Assembly: GCA_035648055.1 (NCBI GenBank)
Contig: DASRMF010000060.1
Span: 1-64,000 of the forward strand
Direction: 5' to 3'
DNA: 64,000 nt
Source of the DNA: Sediminicultor sp035648055
Lineage (GTDB): Bacteria > Atribacterota > Phoenicimicrobiia > Phoenicimicrobiales > Phoenicimicrobiaceae
The notes under the pieces are model-generated. The model saw nothing but the letters and a program-made list of their open reading frames with translations. It ran no database searches and was not told the DNA's origin. The position numbers and the translations under genes are program-made. Below are positions 34,979 through 44,923 of this stretch, one piece after another (the stretch's first letter is position 1; every line of letters starts with the position of its first letter).

Positions 34979-35740
34979 TTAATCTACCTGAAGGTCTTTT
35001 TCTAATTCTTTTACTAGAGCTAACTCTGTTTTAGATAATTTTTTATTTGCAAAAATTTCAGGTCTTCTAATTAAAGTTCTTAATAGAGACTGTTTTCTTC
35101 TCCACTTTTTAATTTCTTTATGATTACCTGAAAGTAATATTTCCGGAACTTTAAAACCTTTAAATTCATCAGGTCTGGTATAGTGAGGGTAATCAAGATA
35201 TTCGTTATAAAATGAATCATTTACCATAGATTCTTCTTTTCCTAAAACTCCTGGAATCATTCTCGAAATTGCATCTACTATTAACATTGCCGGTAATTCT
35301 CCTCCGCTAACTACAAAGTTACCGATTGACACTTCTTCTGCATCGAGAAGTCTAGGTATCCGTTCATCTATGCCCTCATATCGACCGCAAATAATTAATA
35401 ATCTATTTTCTTTTGACAAATCTTTAGCCATCCCCTGGTTAAAAATCTTTCCCTGAGCAGAAGTGATTATAATTCTTAAAGGTAATGAAGATTTGTTTTT
35501 TTTTATCACATCTACGGCATCCCAAATTGGCTGGGGCTTTAAAACCATACCTGGCCCTCCGCCATAAGAATAATCGTCTACAGTTTTATGTTTATCCAGG
35601 GTAAAATCCCTAATGTCAATTAGATTTATTTTTATTAATCCTTTTTCTTGAGCCCTTTTTAATATGCTTTCGGAAAAAGGGCCTTTAAACATATCGGGGA
35701 AAATATTTAATATATTAATTTCTAAACAATCATTTGTCAT
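34979..35740 (-). CDS. trmD: tRNA (guanine-N1-)-methyltransferase
   Basis: Makes m1G37 in tRNAs that read CNN codons, preventing frameshifts. The SPOUT-family knot is visible in YSYGGGPGMVLKP, ICGRYEGIDERIP and SIGNFVVSGGELPAMLIVDA. Length 253 is normal. Its ATG overlaps the rimM stop codon (ATGA), a common coupling of these two genes. Confidence 0.97.
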   Translation of the reverse strand: MTNDCLEINILNIFPDMFKGPFSESILKRAQEKGLIKINLIDIRDFTLDKHKTVDDYSYGGGPGMVLKPQPIWDAVDVIKKNKSSLPLRIIITSAQGKIFNQGMAKDLSKENRLLIICGRYEGIDERIPRLLDAEEVSIGNFVVSGGELPAMLIVDAISRMIPGVLGKEESMVNDSFYNEYLDYPHYTRPDEFKGFKVPEILLSGNHKEIKKWRRKQSLLRTLIRRPEIFANKKLSKTELALVKELEKDLQVD

Positions 35741-36246
35741 ATTAATCCATCTACCATGTTTATGGTAATTCGTTTTTTTTCTAAATCAATGTTTTTTAGA
35801 ACATCATGAATAGCCGGGATAAATAATTCCTCTTTATCCTTTCTTTTAACCACATACACATCATTGCTACCTGTGCTTATAACATTTTCAACTTTTCCCA
35901 GAAAAATATCATTCTCGTCATATACTTCAAGACCAATTATCTCAAATATAAAATAAGCATCCTTTGGTAGTTTTACAGCATTTTTTCTTTCAACCTCAAG
36001 AAAAGACCCAACTATCATCTTGGCTTCTTCAATATTTTTTATATCTTTTAATTTTAAAATAGTCGTATCTTTTTTTATTCTTATTTTCTCTACATTTAAT
36101 ATTGTTTGGCTATTTTTATTTCTTAAAAAAACGTTATCTAAATTTTTAAATCTGTCAATTGAATCGGTAAGAGGCAAAACATTAACTTCCCCCTTGTTGC
36201 CCTGGGTAGAAACCACTTTGCCAATCACAATAAAATCATTAGTCAA
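35737..36246 (-). CDS. rimM: Ribosome maturation factor RimM
   Basis: 16S/30S maturation factor that binds S19. The 169 residues show the N-terminal barrel (GKVVSTQGNKGEVNVLPLTD) and the C-terminal PRC-barrel domain (LEVYDENDIFLGKVENVISTGSNDVYVV, ELFIPAI). It starts at TTG with AAAGGAG upstream. Confidence 0.95.
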   Translation of the reverse strand: MTNDFIVIGKVVSTQGNKGEVNVLPLTDSIDRFKNLDNVFLRNKNSQTILNVEKIRIKKDTTILKLKDIKNIEEAKMIVGSFLEVERKNAVKLPKDAYFIFEIIGLEVYDENDIFLGKVENVISTGSNDVYVVKRKDKEELFIPAIHDVLKNIDLEKKRITINMVDGLI

Positions 36247-36304
36247 TAAAATTTCTCCTTTCGCTTCACTCCTTCATAATGACAATATATACTAACGACT
36301 AATT

Positions 36305-36535
36305 CTATTCGACGATTTCGATAACTACTCGTTTATCGTCCTTTTGCGCAGCAGCATTCACTATGGTTCTAATTGACTTTATATTTCTGCCTTGTCTTCC
36401 GATCACTTTACCTATATCATCGGAATCAACTTTCACTTCGTATATCGATGATTTTTCACCGACAATCTCATTTATCTCTACTTTATCTGGATTGTCCACA
36501 ATTCCTTTTATAATTAATTCAATAAGTTCTTTCAA
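36305..36535 (-). CDS. khpA: KH-domain RNA-binding protein KhpA (YlqC)
   Basis: A 76-residue single KH domain protein that partners KhpB in many Gram-positive bacteria and binds RNA. The GxxG loop lies in GKVIGRQGRNIKSIRTIV. It lies between rpsP and rimM exactly as ylqC does in Bacillus. The start is TTG with AAGGAG eight bases upstream. Confidence 0.95.
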   Translation of the reverse strand: MKELIELIIKGIVDNPDKVEINEIVGEKSSIYEVKVDSDDIGKVIGRQGRNIKSIRTIVNAAAQKDDKRVVIEIVE

Positions 36536-36553
36536 AATAATCTCCTTGCTGTT

Positions 36554-36805
36554 TTATCTGTTTTTCAATATCCCTTCTTTTTTAAATAGATCTTTTACTG
36601 TTGCTGAAAGTTGAGCACCCTTTCCAATCCATTTTAAACTTGCTTCCTGGTCAATCTTAAAAACATAAGGATCAGAAAGTGGTTGATAATATCCTAATTG
36701 TTCTATAAATTTAGCGTTACAAGCTTTCCTCGAATCGATTACCACTACTTTGTAAAAAGGATTTTTCTTGCCACCTTCTCTTCTAAGTTTAATTTTTACT
36801 GACAT
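36554..36805 (-). CDS. rpsP: 30S ribosomal protein S16
   Basis: Small-subunit protein, 83 residues. It shows KIKLRREGGKKNPFYKVVVIDSRK and the LGYYQPLSDP segment. The ATG at 36805 is chosen because GGAGG lies eight bases before it; the ATG at 36820 would overlap that site. Lies between ffh and khpA. Confidence 0.97.
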   Translation of the reverse strand: MSVKIKLRREGGKKNPFYKVVVIDSRKACNAKFIEQLGYYQPLSDPYVFKIDQEASLKWIGKGAQLSATVKDLFKKEGILKNR

Positions 36806-36884
36806 TAATTTTGCCTCCATTTTGTTATTTACGTTTTTATTTTTCTGTATCTTTTGTGTATCTTCCTATTTTCTTTTGACATTA

Positions 36885-38207
36885 TTAATTAAAAGAAAAT
36901 TTCTTTAGCCCTGGTCCCTTTTTAAACATTTCTTTTAACTGATAAAATTGTTTTAACAATCTGTTTATATCTGAAATCTGTGTTCCACTCCCCCTGGATA
37001 TTCTTTTCCTTCTGCTTCCGTTAATTATAGAAGGGCTTTCCCTTTCTTCGACAGTCATTGAACTTATAATAGCTTCAATTTTCTTTAGTTCGCCCTCTCT
37101 GTCTCCTAATTTTGTAACATCTATTTTATTTTTTAAATTATTAAATCCTGGAACCATATCCATAATCTGATCTACCGAACCAATATCTTTCATTTTTTTT
37201 AGCTGTAAATAAAAATCATTCAAATCAAAATTATGGTCCTTCATCTTTTTATTTAATTTTTTTAATTCATCTCTATCGTAAGCAGTTTCAACTTTTTCTA
37301 TTAGTGTTAAGATGTCACCCATACCCAATATTCGAGAGGCCATTCTTTCCGGATGAAAAGGTTCAAAGTTATCGACCTTTTCGCCTATACCTATAAACTT
37401 AATAGGTATTCCTAAAACTTTTTTTAAGGATAGGGCCACTCCCCCTCGAGTATCACCATCCAATTTAGTCAGAATAATTCCGTTTACTTTGATTTTATCA
37501 CAAAATACTTTAGCTGAATTTACCGCATCCTGTCCGGCCATAGCATCTACTATCAATAATTTTTCCCGAAGAGGGATATTTTCATCAATTTCTTGCAATT
37601 CATTCATTAATTTATCATCTATATGTAATCTTCCGGCAGTATCAATAATTAACACATCGTAATTTTTTTTAGATGAGTAAATTATGGCAGCTTTAACAAT
37701 ATTTACTGCACTTTCGTTTTTGCCTATGGAAAAAACCGGTAAATCAGATTTTTCACCTAATACCTGTAGTTGTTCGATGGCTGCCGGCCTATATATATCT
37801 GTTGCTATCAAAAGCGGCGAATGCCCTTTTTTTCTACAGTATTTAGCTAACTTTACGGCTGTGGTAGTTTTGCCGGTTCCCTGCAATCCCACTAACATTA
37901 TAATAGTGGGGGGAGCGGGACTTATACTAAGGTCATTTTGTTTGGACCCTAATATTAAAGTTATCTCCCCATTTACAATTTTTATAATTTGTTGAGCAGG
38001 TGTTAGACTTTCGGATATCTTTTCCTGCTGCATTTTTTCATGTAAATTATTTATAAATTCCTTTACAACTTTATAATTTACATCTGCTTCTAAAAGGGCT
38101 ATACGAATTTCATGAAGACAATCTTTTATATCATTTTCATTTAATTTTCCCTTATTTCTTATCTTTTTAAATATTGTCTGAAATTTATCAGTGAGGCTGG
38201 TAAACAT
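36885..38207 (-). CDS. ffh: Signal recognition particle protein Ffh (SRP54)
   Basis: Binds signal peptides and the SRP RNA and docks on FtsY. N domain about 1-90, G domain with GLQGTGKTTTAVKLA (G1), DTAGRLH (G3) and TKLDGDTRGG, then the methionine-bearing M domain (about 300-440), which contains the RRKRISRGSGTQISDINRLLKQF RNA-binding motif. Length 440 is typical. No ylxM gene precedes it, unlike Bacillus. The SRP RNA gene is not in the window. Confidence 0.97.
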   Translation of the reverse strand: MFTSLTDKFQTIFKKIRNKGKLNENDIKDCLHEIRIALLEADVNYKVVKEFINNLHEKMQQEKISESLTPAQQIIKIVNGEITLILGSKQNDLSISPAPPTIIMLVGLQGTGKTTTAVKLAKYCRKKGHSPLLIATDIYRPAAIEQLQVLGEKSDLPVFSIGKNESAVNIVKAAIIYSSKKNYDVLIIDTAGRLHIDDKLMNELQEIDENIPLREKLLIVDAMAGQDAVNSAKVFCDKIKVNGIILTKLDGDTRGGVALSLKKVLGIPIKFIGIGEKVDNFEPFHPERMASRILGMGDILTLIEKVETAYDRDELKKLNKKMKDHNFDLNDFYLQLKKMKDIGSVDQIMDMVPGFNNLKNKIDVTKLGDREGELKKIEAIISSMTVEERESPSIINGSRRKRISRGSGTQISDINRLLKQFYQLKEMFKKGPGLKKFSFN

Positions 38208-38299
38208 AGAAAAAATAACTCCTCTTAGCTTCAGTTCATCTACTAATTTTTAATTCCGCAAAAATACCTTTATAAGTATATAGAAAATTATCTTTAGTG

Positions 38300-39220
38300 T
38301 CAATCAATAAGAGCTTCAACAAATTTATCAGCTTTAAAATCATATAAATTATTTAATTTTTCTCCACAGCTAATTAACTTAACAGGGATATTTAACTCTT
38401 TTTTTATGGCAATTACTATTCCCCCCTTGGACGTTCCATCCATTTTAGTAAGGGCAATTCCGGTAATTCCCAATAATTTGTTAAAAGATTTTGCCTGAGC
38501 TATTGCGTTTTGTCCCGTCGTAGCATCGATAGTTTGCAATATTTCTAATGAACAATTATTAGCCTCTTTTTGGATTACTCTTTTTATCTTTTCCAATTCA
38601 TTCATTAAATTTGTCTTGGTATGAAGCCTTCCGGCAGTATCGATAATAACTATATTCTTTTTCCGGGCTCGAGCTGCACTAATCCCATCATATACAACCG
38701 AAGCCGGGTCAGCACCCTCTTTAGCATTTATCATCTCTACTCCAGCCTTACCGGCCAGAATCTCAAGCTGCTGTATCGCTGCTGCCCTAAAGGTATCGGC
38801 AGGAACCATTATTATATCTTTATTTATATTTTTTAAGTGATAAGCAATTTTTCCCGCTACCGAAGTTTTTCCTGAGCCATTTACTCCTACCAGCATTATT
38901 ATATTTAATCTATCTTCATTAATGTTAATATCAGATGCGGTTGAATTTAAAATATCTATCAGGATAGCTTTTAATTTTTCTTTAAAAAATATAAAGTTAT
39001 TTTTCTTGTATTCTTTAAAATTAATCTGCTGAAATTCATTTATTATCTCTGCGGTTGCGGAGGTTCCTAAGTCAGATAATATTAATAATTCTTCTAATTT
39101 CTCCAAAAAATCTGATTTATCTTTAGAATTACTAAATAAAAATCCTAATTTATTAGTAAATTCTACCCTCGTTTTATGTAGTCCTTCTTTAAATTGGAAA
39201 AATATATTTCTTATACTCAT
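38300..39220 (-). CDS. ftsY: Signal recognition particle receptor FtsY
   Basis: SRP receptor GTPase, 306 residues. The NG domain has GVNGSGKTSVAGKIA, DTFRAAAIQQLE, DTAGRLHTKTNLM and TKMDGTSKGG. The acidic A domain of enterobacterial FtsY is absent, so membrane binding would rely on the N-terminal basic amphipathic helix (NIFFQFKEGLHKTR). It lies between smc and ffh. Confidence 0.97.
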   Translation of the reverse strand: MSIRNIFFQFKEGLHKTRVEFTNKLGFLFSNSKDKSDFLEKLEELLILSDLGTSATAEIINEFQQINFKEYKKNNFIFFKEKLKAILIDILNSTASDININEDRLNIIMLVGVNGSGKTSVAGKIAYHLKNINKDIIMVPADTFRAAAIQQLEILAGKAGVEMINAKEGADPASVVYDGISAARARKKNIVIIDTAGRLHTKTNLMNELEKIKRVIQKEANNCSLEILQTIDATTGQNAIAQAKSFNKLLGITGIALTKMDGTSKGGIVIAIKKELNIPVKLISCGEKLNNLYDFKADKFVEALID

Positions 39221-39241
39221 GGTTTTTTTATCCGCCTTAAC

Positions 39242-42200
39242 TTATTTTTCCAATTTTACCGAAACTATTTTTGAGATACCTGATTCTTCCATGGTTATGC
39301 CATATAATGTGTCTGCTGATTCCATCATTGTTTTTTGATGGGTGATAAGAACCAATTGCGACTGATTTAAATCTTCCCCTTTTAATATATGGGTAAGTCT
39401 TTCAGCGTTTACTTCATCTAAAGAAGTATCTATTTCATCAAAAAAACAAAATGGACTTGGATTTGCTTTCCATAAGGCTAGTAAAAGTGCTATAGTAGTT
39501 AGGGCTTTTTCACCGGAGGATAACAATTCAATATTTTGCGTTTTCTTCCCCGGAGGACGGGCAATTATATCTATTCCAGAGTTTAATATATCTTTTTCAG
39601 ATTCAATAACCAATCTTCCTTCCCCGCCAGAAAATATTTTTTTAAATATATCATTAAAGTATGTTTTTACTTGATCAAAGGTTTTTTTAAACCTTTCTGT
39701 GGCAATTTGGTCAATTTCTGAAATCGTTATTTCCAGATATTTTTTTGCCTTGCATATATCTTCATATTTTTCGTATAGAGAATTATAGCGTTGTAACTGA
39801 TTGTTATAACTATTTTCGGCCTCAAAGTTTATCTGCCCCATTTTTAGGATATTATCTCTTAAAATATCTATCTCTTGGCAAGCTTCTTTCTGTGAACCGG
39901 AGACATTTTTGTATAATTCTAATTTTTCCAGTGATAAATTATAATTTTTATTAACTTCTTCCTCTACATTAACATATTTTTCCTGATACTGAACCTCTAA
40001 TATTTCTTCTCTATGTTGTTTGTCTTTGATTGATTCATGCGATTTTTGTAGGTTTATCTTATCCCGTTGTAAATTTTTTAACAGGTTAGATTTTTTTTGC
40101 AGAATTTCTTTTATTTCTTCTGCTTTCTTGAAGACGGAAGGATTCTCTTTATCCAGGCTGCTTGTTTGAATTTTATACTCTTTTATCTTTTTTAATACAT
40201 TAGCAAGTTTTTCATTATGTTCTTTTATAGCACTTCTTTTTTTGTCTAAATCTATAAAATGTTCATCCCTGTATTGACAAATATTTTCAGATTTTTCTTT
40301 TATGCTTATAAGTTTTTCATTATTTATTAAAATACTATTTTTCAGGTCATTTATGTCTCTGGAAAGATTGTTTTTACAGTTGTTTCCTCTTGCAGCAATT
40401 TGATTAATGGTATTATTAGAATGACTAATATTTTTACTATATTCAGAAAGCGTGCTGTATTTTTTTTCAAGGAAATGTAATTTCCCCGAAATATTTTTTC
40501 TCTCCGCCGAAATACTATTTTCTTCAATCAAAAGACCCTTTAAGCTATCTTTTAGCTCACTAATTGAAACTGCTGCCTTGTTCAAATTATTTATACTATC
40601 AGTTAGGTTTTTTTTGTTCTCTTGCAATAATCTTCTTGCGTTCTGGTTTTCTTTACATAGTAAATTGTAAATATCGTTATTTTTTTCGATAATATTATCA
40701 TTTTTTTCAATTTTGATTTTTAAAGTTTCTATTTCTTTTTCTAATTTTTCAATCTCTTTTTCTACATAATAAAAACCCGCTTTATAATCATCTGAGTTTT
40801 TTGATTCTGAATAGATATCTACGGACCCGTCTGTATTTATTATCATTCCATCCAGTGAAATAATTTTATATTTGCCCAGATAATTGCTTGAAATATCAAG
40901 AGCAGTCTTTATATTTTCAACTATTAATATATTTCCCAACAAAACTTTAAACAAATTACGGTATTTTTGGGAATAGTTTATCAGTTGATGGGCAAACCCA
41001 CAAATATTTTTGTTTTTACTTTTAATCTGGTCATCAGGAAGTGTTTTTATGTTTTTTATTAAATCCAGAGGGATTATCTTTAGCTTTTCTAATTCGTTTT
41101 CCGAAAAGGAATTAATTATGTTTAAAGCATACGAAATATCACTCACTACAATTGAGTTAAAACTTTCCCTTAAAGCAATCTTCATAATTTTCTCGTATTT
41201 TGAAGGAATATTATCGATTAGTTTTATGGTTTTTTCACAAAGGTTATCTGGATATTTTTGGCAGTATTCTGAGTAAAAGAGTTCTGTCTTTTGTCCGTTT
41301 TTATTCCCATTATTCTTTATTGATTTCTTTAAAGTATTTTTCCTTTCTTCTTTTAAACTAATTGTATGTCTATCGTTTCCCACTTCTGCCTGTAATTTAT
41401 TTAAGATACCTTCAATCTCTTTTATTTTCTCTTCGCTTGATCTAAGTTGTGCTTCATCTTCATTTTTTCTGTTTTCTCTTACGATTTTTTGATAATCACT
41501 CTCTTTTGCCACCATATTTTTTAATTGATTTTCAAGTAATATTCTTTTTTTTCTAATTTTTTCTAAATTTATATCGATAATATCCAGGGTAGTACTATAT
41601 CTTATTTTTGATTCCTTTAAAAACAATTCCTTTTCCGAAATTATTTTTAGTACTTCTCTCGAATTGATCTCCATAATATTAAGCGAATCGATAAATTTTG
41701 AAATATCGTTAATTTTTTTATTTAAACAGATAAGTTTTTTATTATAACTATCTAATTTTTTGTTTATCTCCAGAATATTCAAACTTACTGTTTTTTTATT
41801 TTGTTCACCAATAACTATTTTTTGATTTATACTTTCAGCTTCTTTATTTAAATCAAACAGTCTTTTTTCAATGTCGCCCTTCTTTTGTAACATTAAATTC
41901 AATTCGCTCTGAATTAATTTCTTTCTATTGTCCAGTTCATAATTATCATATTTATATTTTTCTTGTTCCCTATTTAAATTATCTAACTCTACACTTAATA
42001 AATTAATCGCTGTTTCTTCTTCAATTTTCCGTATAATCTCGTTTTTTTCTTTTTCATATTGTTCTAAATTTCTCTTTATTTTAGATAAATTTGTTCTGTA
42101 TAAATTATGCTTTTGGTAGATTAAAAATAACTCTATACTTTTTATTTTTTCCTGGCAAACTTTATAATTTTTTAGATGTCCTGCTTCTTCTTCTAAAATT

Positions 42201-42820
42201 AGTAATTGATTTTTTATTTCAGAAATTATGTTTTCAATTTTATCTAAATTATTATTAGTTTCCTCTATTTTATTTAAAGTTTTTTTCTTTTCATATTTAT
42301 ATTTAGAAATAGAGGCAGCCTCTTCAAATAGATAACGTCGTTCAGACGGCTTTGCACTTAAAATAAGATCAACTTCTCCCTGAGCAACGATGGAATAAGT
42401 ATTTTTACTCAAACCTGTATTCATAAATAGTTCTTGAATATCTTTCAATCTGCAAGAGATTCCATTGATGAAATTTTCGGTCTCTCCGGAACGATAAATC
42501 CTTCTTTTTATATTTACTTCTTCCCAATCTACCGGGAGAATCTTCTCAGAATTATTGATAGTCAACGAAACTTCCGCTATATTTAAAGGTCTTGCTTTGT
42601 GATTCCCTGAAAAAATAATATCTGTTAGCTGTTTTCCCCGCAATGACCTGATATTCTGTTCACCCAATACCCATCTGACCGCGTCGATAATATTGCTTTT
42701 ACCGCAGCCGTTTGGACCGACTATTGCGGTAACGCCAGAATTGAACGATAGTTTTATTTTTTTTCCAAATGATTTGAATCCATAAATTTCAAGTTCTTTT
42801 AAAAACACTTTTTGCCTCAT
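39242..42820 (-). CDS. smc: Chromosome segregation protein SMC
   Basis: Condensin ATPase of 1192 residues. The N-terminal head has GFKSFGKK and Walker A GPNGCGKSN; long coiled coils (about 170-510 and 690-1030) flank the hinge (about 520-660). The C-terminal head has the LLSSGEKALTTIALLLALW signature and Walker B FCFFDEIDTSLDE. Its partners scpA and scpB are near 60 kb. The start overlaps the rnc stop codon (ATGA). Confidence 0.97.
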   Translation of the reverse strand: MRQKVFLKELEIYGFKSFGKKIKLSFNSGVTAIVGPNGCGKSNIIDAVRWVLGEQNIRSLRGKQLTDIIFSGNHKARPLNIAEVSLTINNSEKILPVDWEEVNIKRRIYRSGETENFINGISCRLKDIQELFMNTGLSKNTYSIVAQGEVDLILSAKPSERRYLFEEAASISKYKYEKKKTLNKIEETNNNLDKIENIISEIKNQLLILEEEAGHLKNYKVCQEKIKSIELFLIYQKHNLYRTNLSKIKRNLEQYEKEKNEIIRKIEEETAINLLSVELDNLNREQEKYKYDNYELDNRKKLIQSELNLMLQKKGDIEKRLFDLNKEAESINQKIVIGEQNKKTVSLNILEINKKLDSYNKKLICLNKKINDISKFIDSLNIMEINSREVLKIISEKELFLKESKIRYSTTLDIIDINLEKIRKKRILLENQLKNMVAKESDYQKIVRENRKNEDEAQLRSSEEKIKEIEGILNKLQAEVGNDRHTISLKEERKNTLKKSIKNNGNKNGQKTELFYSEYCQKYPDNLCEKTIKLIDNIPSKYEKIMKIALRESFNSIVVSDISYALNIINSFSENELEKLKIIPLDLIKNIKTLPDDQIKSKNKNICGFAHQLINYSQKYRNLFKVLLGNILIVENIKTALDISSNYLGKYKIISLDGMIINTDGSVDIYSESKNSDDYKAGFYYVEKEIEKLEKEIETLKIKIEKNDNIIEKNNDIYNLLCKENQNARRLLQENKKNLTDSINNLNKAAVSISELKDSLKGLLIEENSISAERKNISGKLHFLEKKYSTLSEYSKNISHSNNTINQIAARGNNCKNNLSRDINDLKNSILINNEKLISIKEKSENICQYRDEHFIDLDKKRSAIKEHNEKLANVLKKIKEYKIQTSSLDKENPSVFKKAEEIKEILQKKSNLLKNLQRDKINLQKSHESIKDKQHREEILEVQYQEKYVNVEEEVNKNYNLSLEKLELYKNVSGSQKEACQEIDILRDNILKMGQINFEAENSYNNQLQRYNSLYEKYEDICKAKKYLEITISEIDQIATERFKKTFDQVKTYFNDIFKKIFSGGEGRLVIESEKDILNSGIDIIARPPGKKTQNIELLSSGEKALTTIALLLALWKANPSPFCFFDEIDTSLDEVNAERLTHILKGEDLNQSQLVLITHQKTMMESADTLYGITMEESGISKIVSVKLEK

Positions 42821-43506
42821 TTTATTACTTCTAACTTTTTTAAAGCATCCTGCGCGGCTTCCTGCTCTGCTTCTTTTTTATTCTCACCAGTTCCGGTTCC
42901 ATAGGCAACTTTCTTTAGTCTTACCTCAATAGAAAATGTCTTTTTATGATCCGGACCTTTTTCTGTAATTAAACAATATTCAGGTAAACATTTCATCTTT
43001 TTTTGAGATATTTCCTGTAATAAAGTTTTATAATCTTCCCCATGCTTACCTTTTATAATTAGTTCTGTTTCCTTTTCTATAAATAATGAGATAATTTTTT
43101 TAGCTTTTTGCAGACCGCTATCTAAATATATTGCTCCTAATAGAGCCTCGAAACTATCTGCAAGAATAGATAATTTTTTTCTCCCTCCGGTTGATTCTTC
43201 CCCTTTCCCCAAGGTAATGTACTTTCCTAAAGAAAAGTTATTAGCCCATTTAGCCAAAATATCCTTACTAACTATAACAGATTTAATTTTTGTAAGCTTA
43301 CCTTCTGAAAAAGAAGGTAATTTGCGGTAAAGATATTCAGTAACAGCTAAGTCTAAAACAGAATCACCTAAAAATTCTAATCTTTGATTATTGGTTTTCT
43401 TGTCTTTAAAATTTTTTTTTTGGAAAGAAGGATGGGTTAAAGCTTCTTTGAGAAGAATTCTATTTTTAAATTTATAATCTAATTTTTTCTCTAAATTATT
43501 TGTCAT
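42817..43506 (-). CDS. rnc: Ribonuclease III
   Basis: Cuts double-stranded RNA, including rRNA precursors. The signature NQRLEFLGDSVLDLAV is near residue 40; the second acidic site lies in LADSFEALLGAIYLDSG; the C-terminal dsRNA-binding domain ends AEQEAAQDALKKLE. 229 residues. It overlaps fabF by 11 bases and smc by four, in the Bacillota order acpP-rnc-smc-ftsY, here with fabF inserted between acpP and rnc. Confidence 0.97.
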   Translation of the reverse strand: MTNNLEKKLDYKFKNRILLKEALTHPSFQKKNFKDKKTNNQRLEFLGDSVLDLAVTEYLYRKLPSFSEGKLTKIKSVIVSKDILAKWANNFSLGKYITLGKGEESTGGRKKLSILADSFEALLGAIYLDSGLQKAKKIISLFIEKETELIIKGKHGEDYKTLLQEISQKKMKCLPEYCLITEKGPDHKKTFSIEVRLKKVAYGTGTGENKKEAEQEAAQDALKKLEVIK

Positions 43507-44740
43507 TATATTTTCCTAAAACAATTACTCCATTATGCCCCCCAAAGCCAAATGAATTGGAAATAGCGTAATTAACTATCTTCTTTTCACTTTCATTTGG
43601 TACATAATCTAAGTCACACTCCGGATCCGGAGAGTTATAATTAATAGTGGGAGGTATAATATTATTTTTGATAGTAAGGGCAGTGGCAATAGCCTCTATT
43701 CCTCCGCTTGCCCCCAACAGATGACCGGTCATGGATTTATTAGAACTTATCTTTAAATCATAAGCATGTCTACCAAACACCTTTTTTATGGCTAAGGTTT
43801 CTAATTTATCATTTAAAGAGGTAGAAGTCCCATGAGCATTAATGTAATCAATTTGTGAAGGTTCGATTTTTGCATCTTTTAAGGCAATTTCTATCGCCTT
43901 GGCAGCCGCTTCTCCTTCAGGTGCGGGAGCAGTAATATGGTAGGCATCAGCAGTCATGCCAAAACCGAATATTTCAGCATATATATTAGCATTTCTTTCT
44001 TTTGCGTGTTGTAAAGTTTCTAATACTAAAATTCCTGCGCCTTCACCCATAATAAAACCGTCCCTCTCTCTATCAAAAGGTTTGGAAGCTTTTTTGGGAT
44101 AGTCATTTTGAGTAGATAAGGCTCTCATTTTGCAAAATCCAGCTAAAGCCATAGGGCTAATTGCAGCTTCTGTACCTCCACTAATAATTATTTGGGCATC
44201 TCCATGTTGTAAAAGCTTGAAAGCCATTCCAAGAGCATGAGTAGATGATGCGCAAGCAGTAGTAATAACCCCATTGGGTCCTTTGGCACCGATTTTTATA
44301 GCTATTTCACCTGCGGATATATTGGAAATCATCATAGGTATAAAAAATGGACTTACTCTTCCCGGCCCTTTTTCCAATAATATTTTATGTTGTTTTTCAA
44401 ATGTTCCTATACCGCCTATACCTGAACCAATTATAACTCCCGTTGAATAAGAATCCTTTTCAGTAATCTTCAATTTAGAATCCTCAAGTGCCAACATAGC
44501 CGCAACAATTGAAAATTGTGTGCTTTTATCCATTCTGTTTGCTTCTTTGATAGATATGTAATTTGTATAATCAAAATCTTTTACTTCTGCTGCTATTTTA
44601 GTAGGATATTTTTCGGTATCGAAATAACTTATTCTATCGATACCACATTTTCCCTGAATTAAGGATTGCCAAAAATTATTTTTTCCAATTCCTACGGGAG
44701 AAACCGGACCTAAACCGGTGATTACTACTCTATTTTTCAT
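43496..44740 (-). CDS. fabF: 3-oxoacyl-[acyl-carrier-protein] synthase II
   Basis: Elongating condensing enzyme of fatty acid synthesis. Active-site Cys in TTACASSTHALG, His in NAHGTSTSLND and His in NKSMTGHLLGASG. The start is placed at the ATG at 44740 (MKNRVVITGLGPVSP, 414 residues); the frame is open up to 44794, but this upstream part runs into the acpP-fabF hairpin. It lies after acpP and overlaps rnc. Confidence 0.96.
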   Translation of the reverse strand: MKNRVVITGLGPVSPVGIGKNNFWQSLIQGKCGIDRISYFDTEKYPTKIAAEVKDFDYTNYISIKEANRMDKSTQFSIVAAMLALEDSKLKITEKDSYSTGVIIGSGIGGIGTFEKQHKILLEKGPGRVSPFFIPMMISNISAGEIAIKIGAKGPNGVITTACASSTHALGMAFKLLQHGDAQIIISGGTEAAISPMALAGFCKMRALSTQNDYPKKASKPFDRERDGFIMGEGAGILVLETLQHAKERNANIYAEIFGFGMTADAYHITAPAPEGEAAAKAIEIALKDAKIEPSQIDYINAHGTSTSLNDKLETLAIKKVFGRHAYDLKISSNKSMTGHLLGASGGIEAIATALTIKNNIIPPTINYNSPDPECDLDYVPNESEKKIVNYAISNSFGFGGHNGVIVLGKYNDK

Positions 44741-44789
44741 TATTTTACCCAACACCTTCACTAAAAAATTACTATTCTTAAACTTACAT

Positions 44790-44829
44790 TTCAATTAAGG
44801 GTCGGATAACTCTCCGACCCTTAATTGAA
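44790..44829. repeat. Perfect 16-bp inverted repeat between acpP and fabF
   Basis: The arms 44790-44805 and 44814-44829 are exact reverse complements (core AAGGGTCGG / CCGACCCTT) around an eight-base loop. No T-run follows on the minus strand, so it is unlikely to be a simple terminator; RNA processing, stability or partial attenuation between acpP and fabF is more likely. Confidence 0.85.
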
Positions 44830-44923
44830 TAGACATTAATTTTAATTTCTTAACATTATTCTTAATACATATCTTTTAAAAAATAAATATAAAATACTTA
44901 TGCCTAATTTTATATTTATATTC

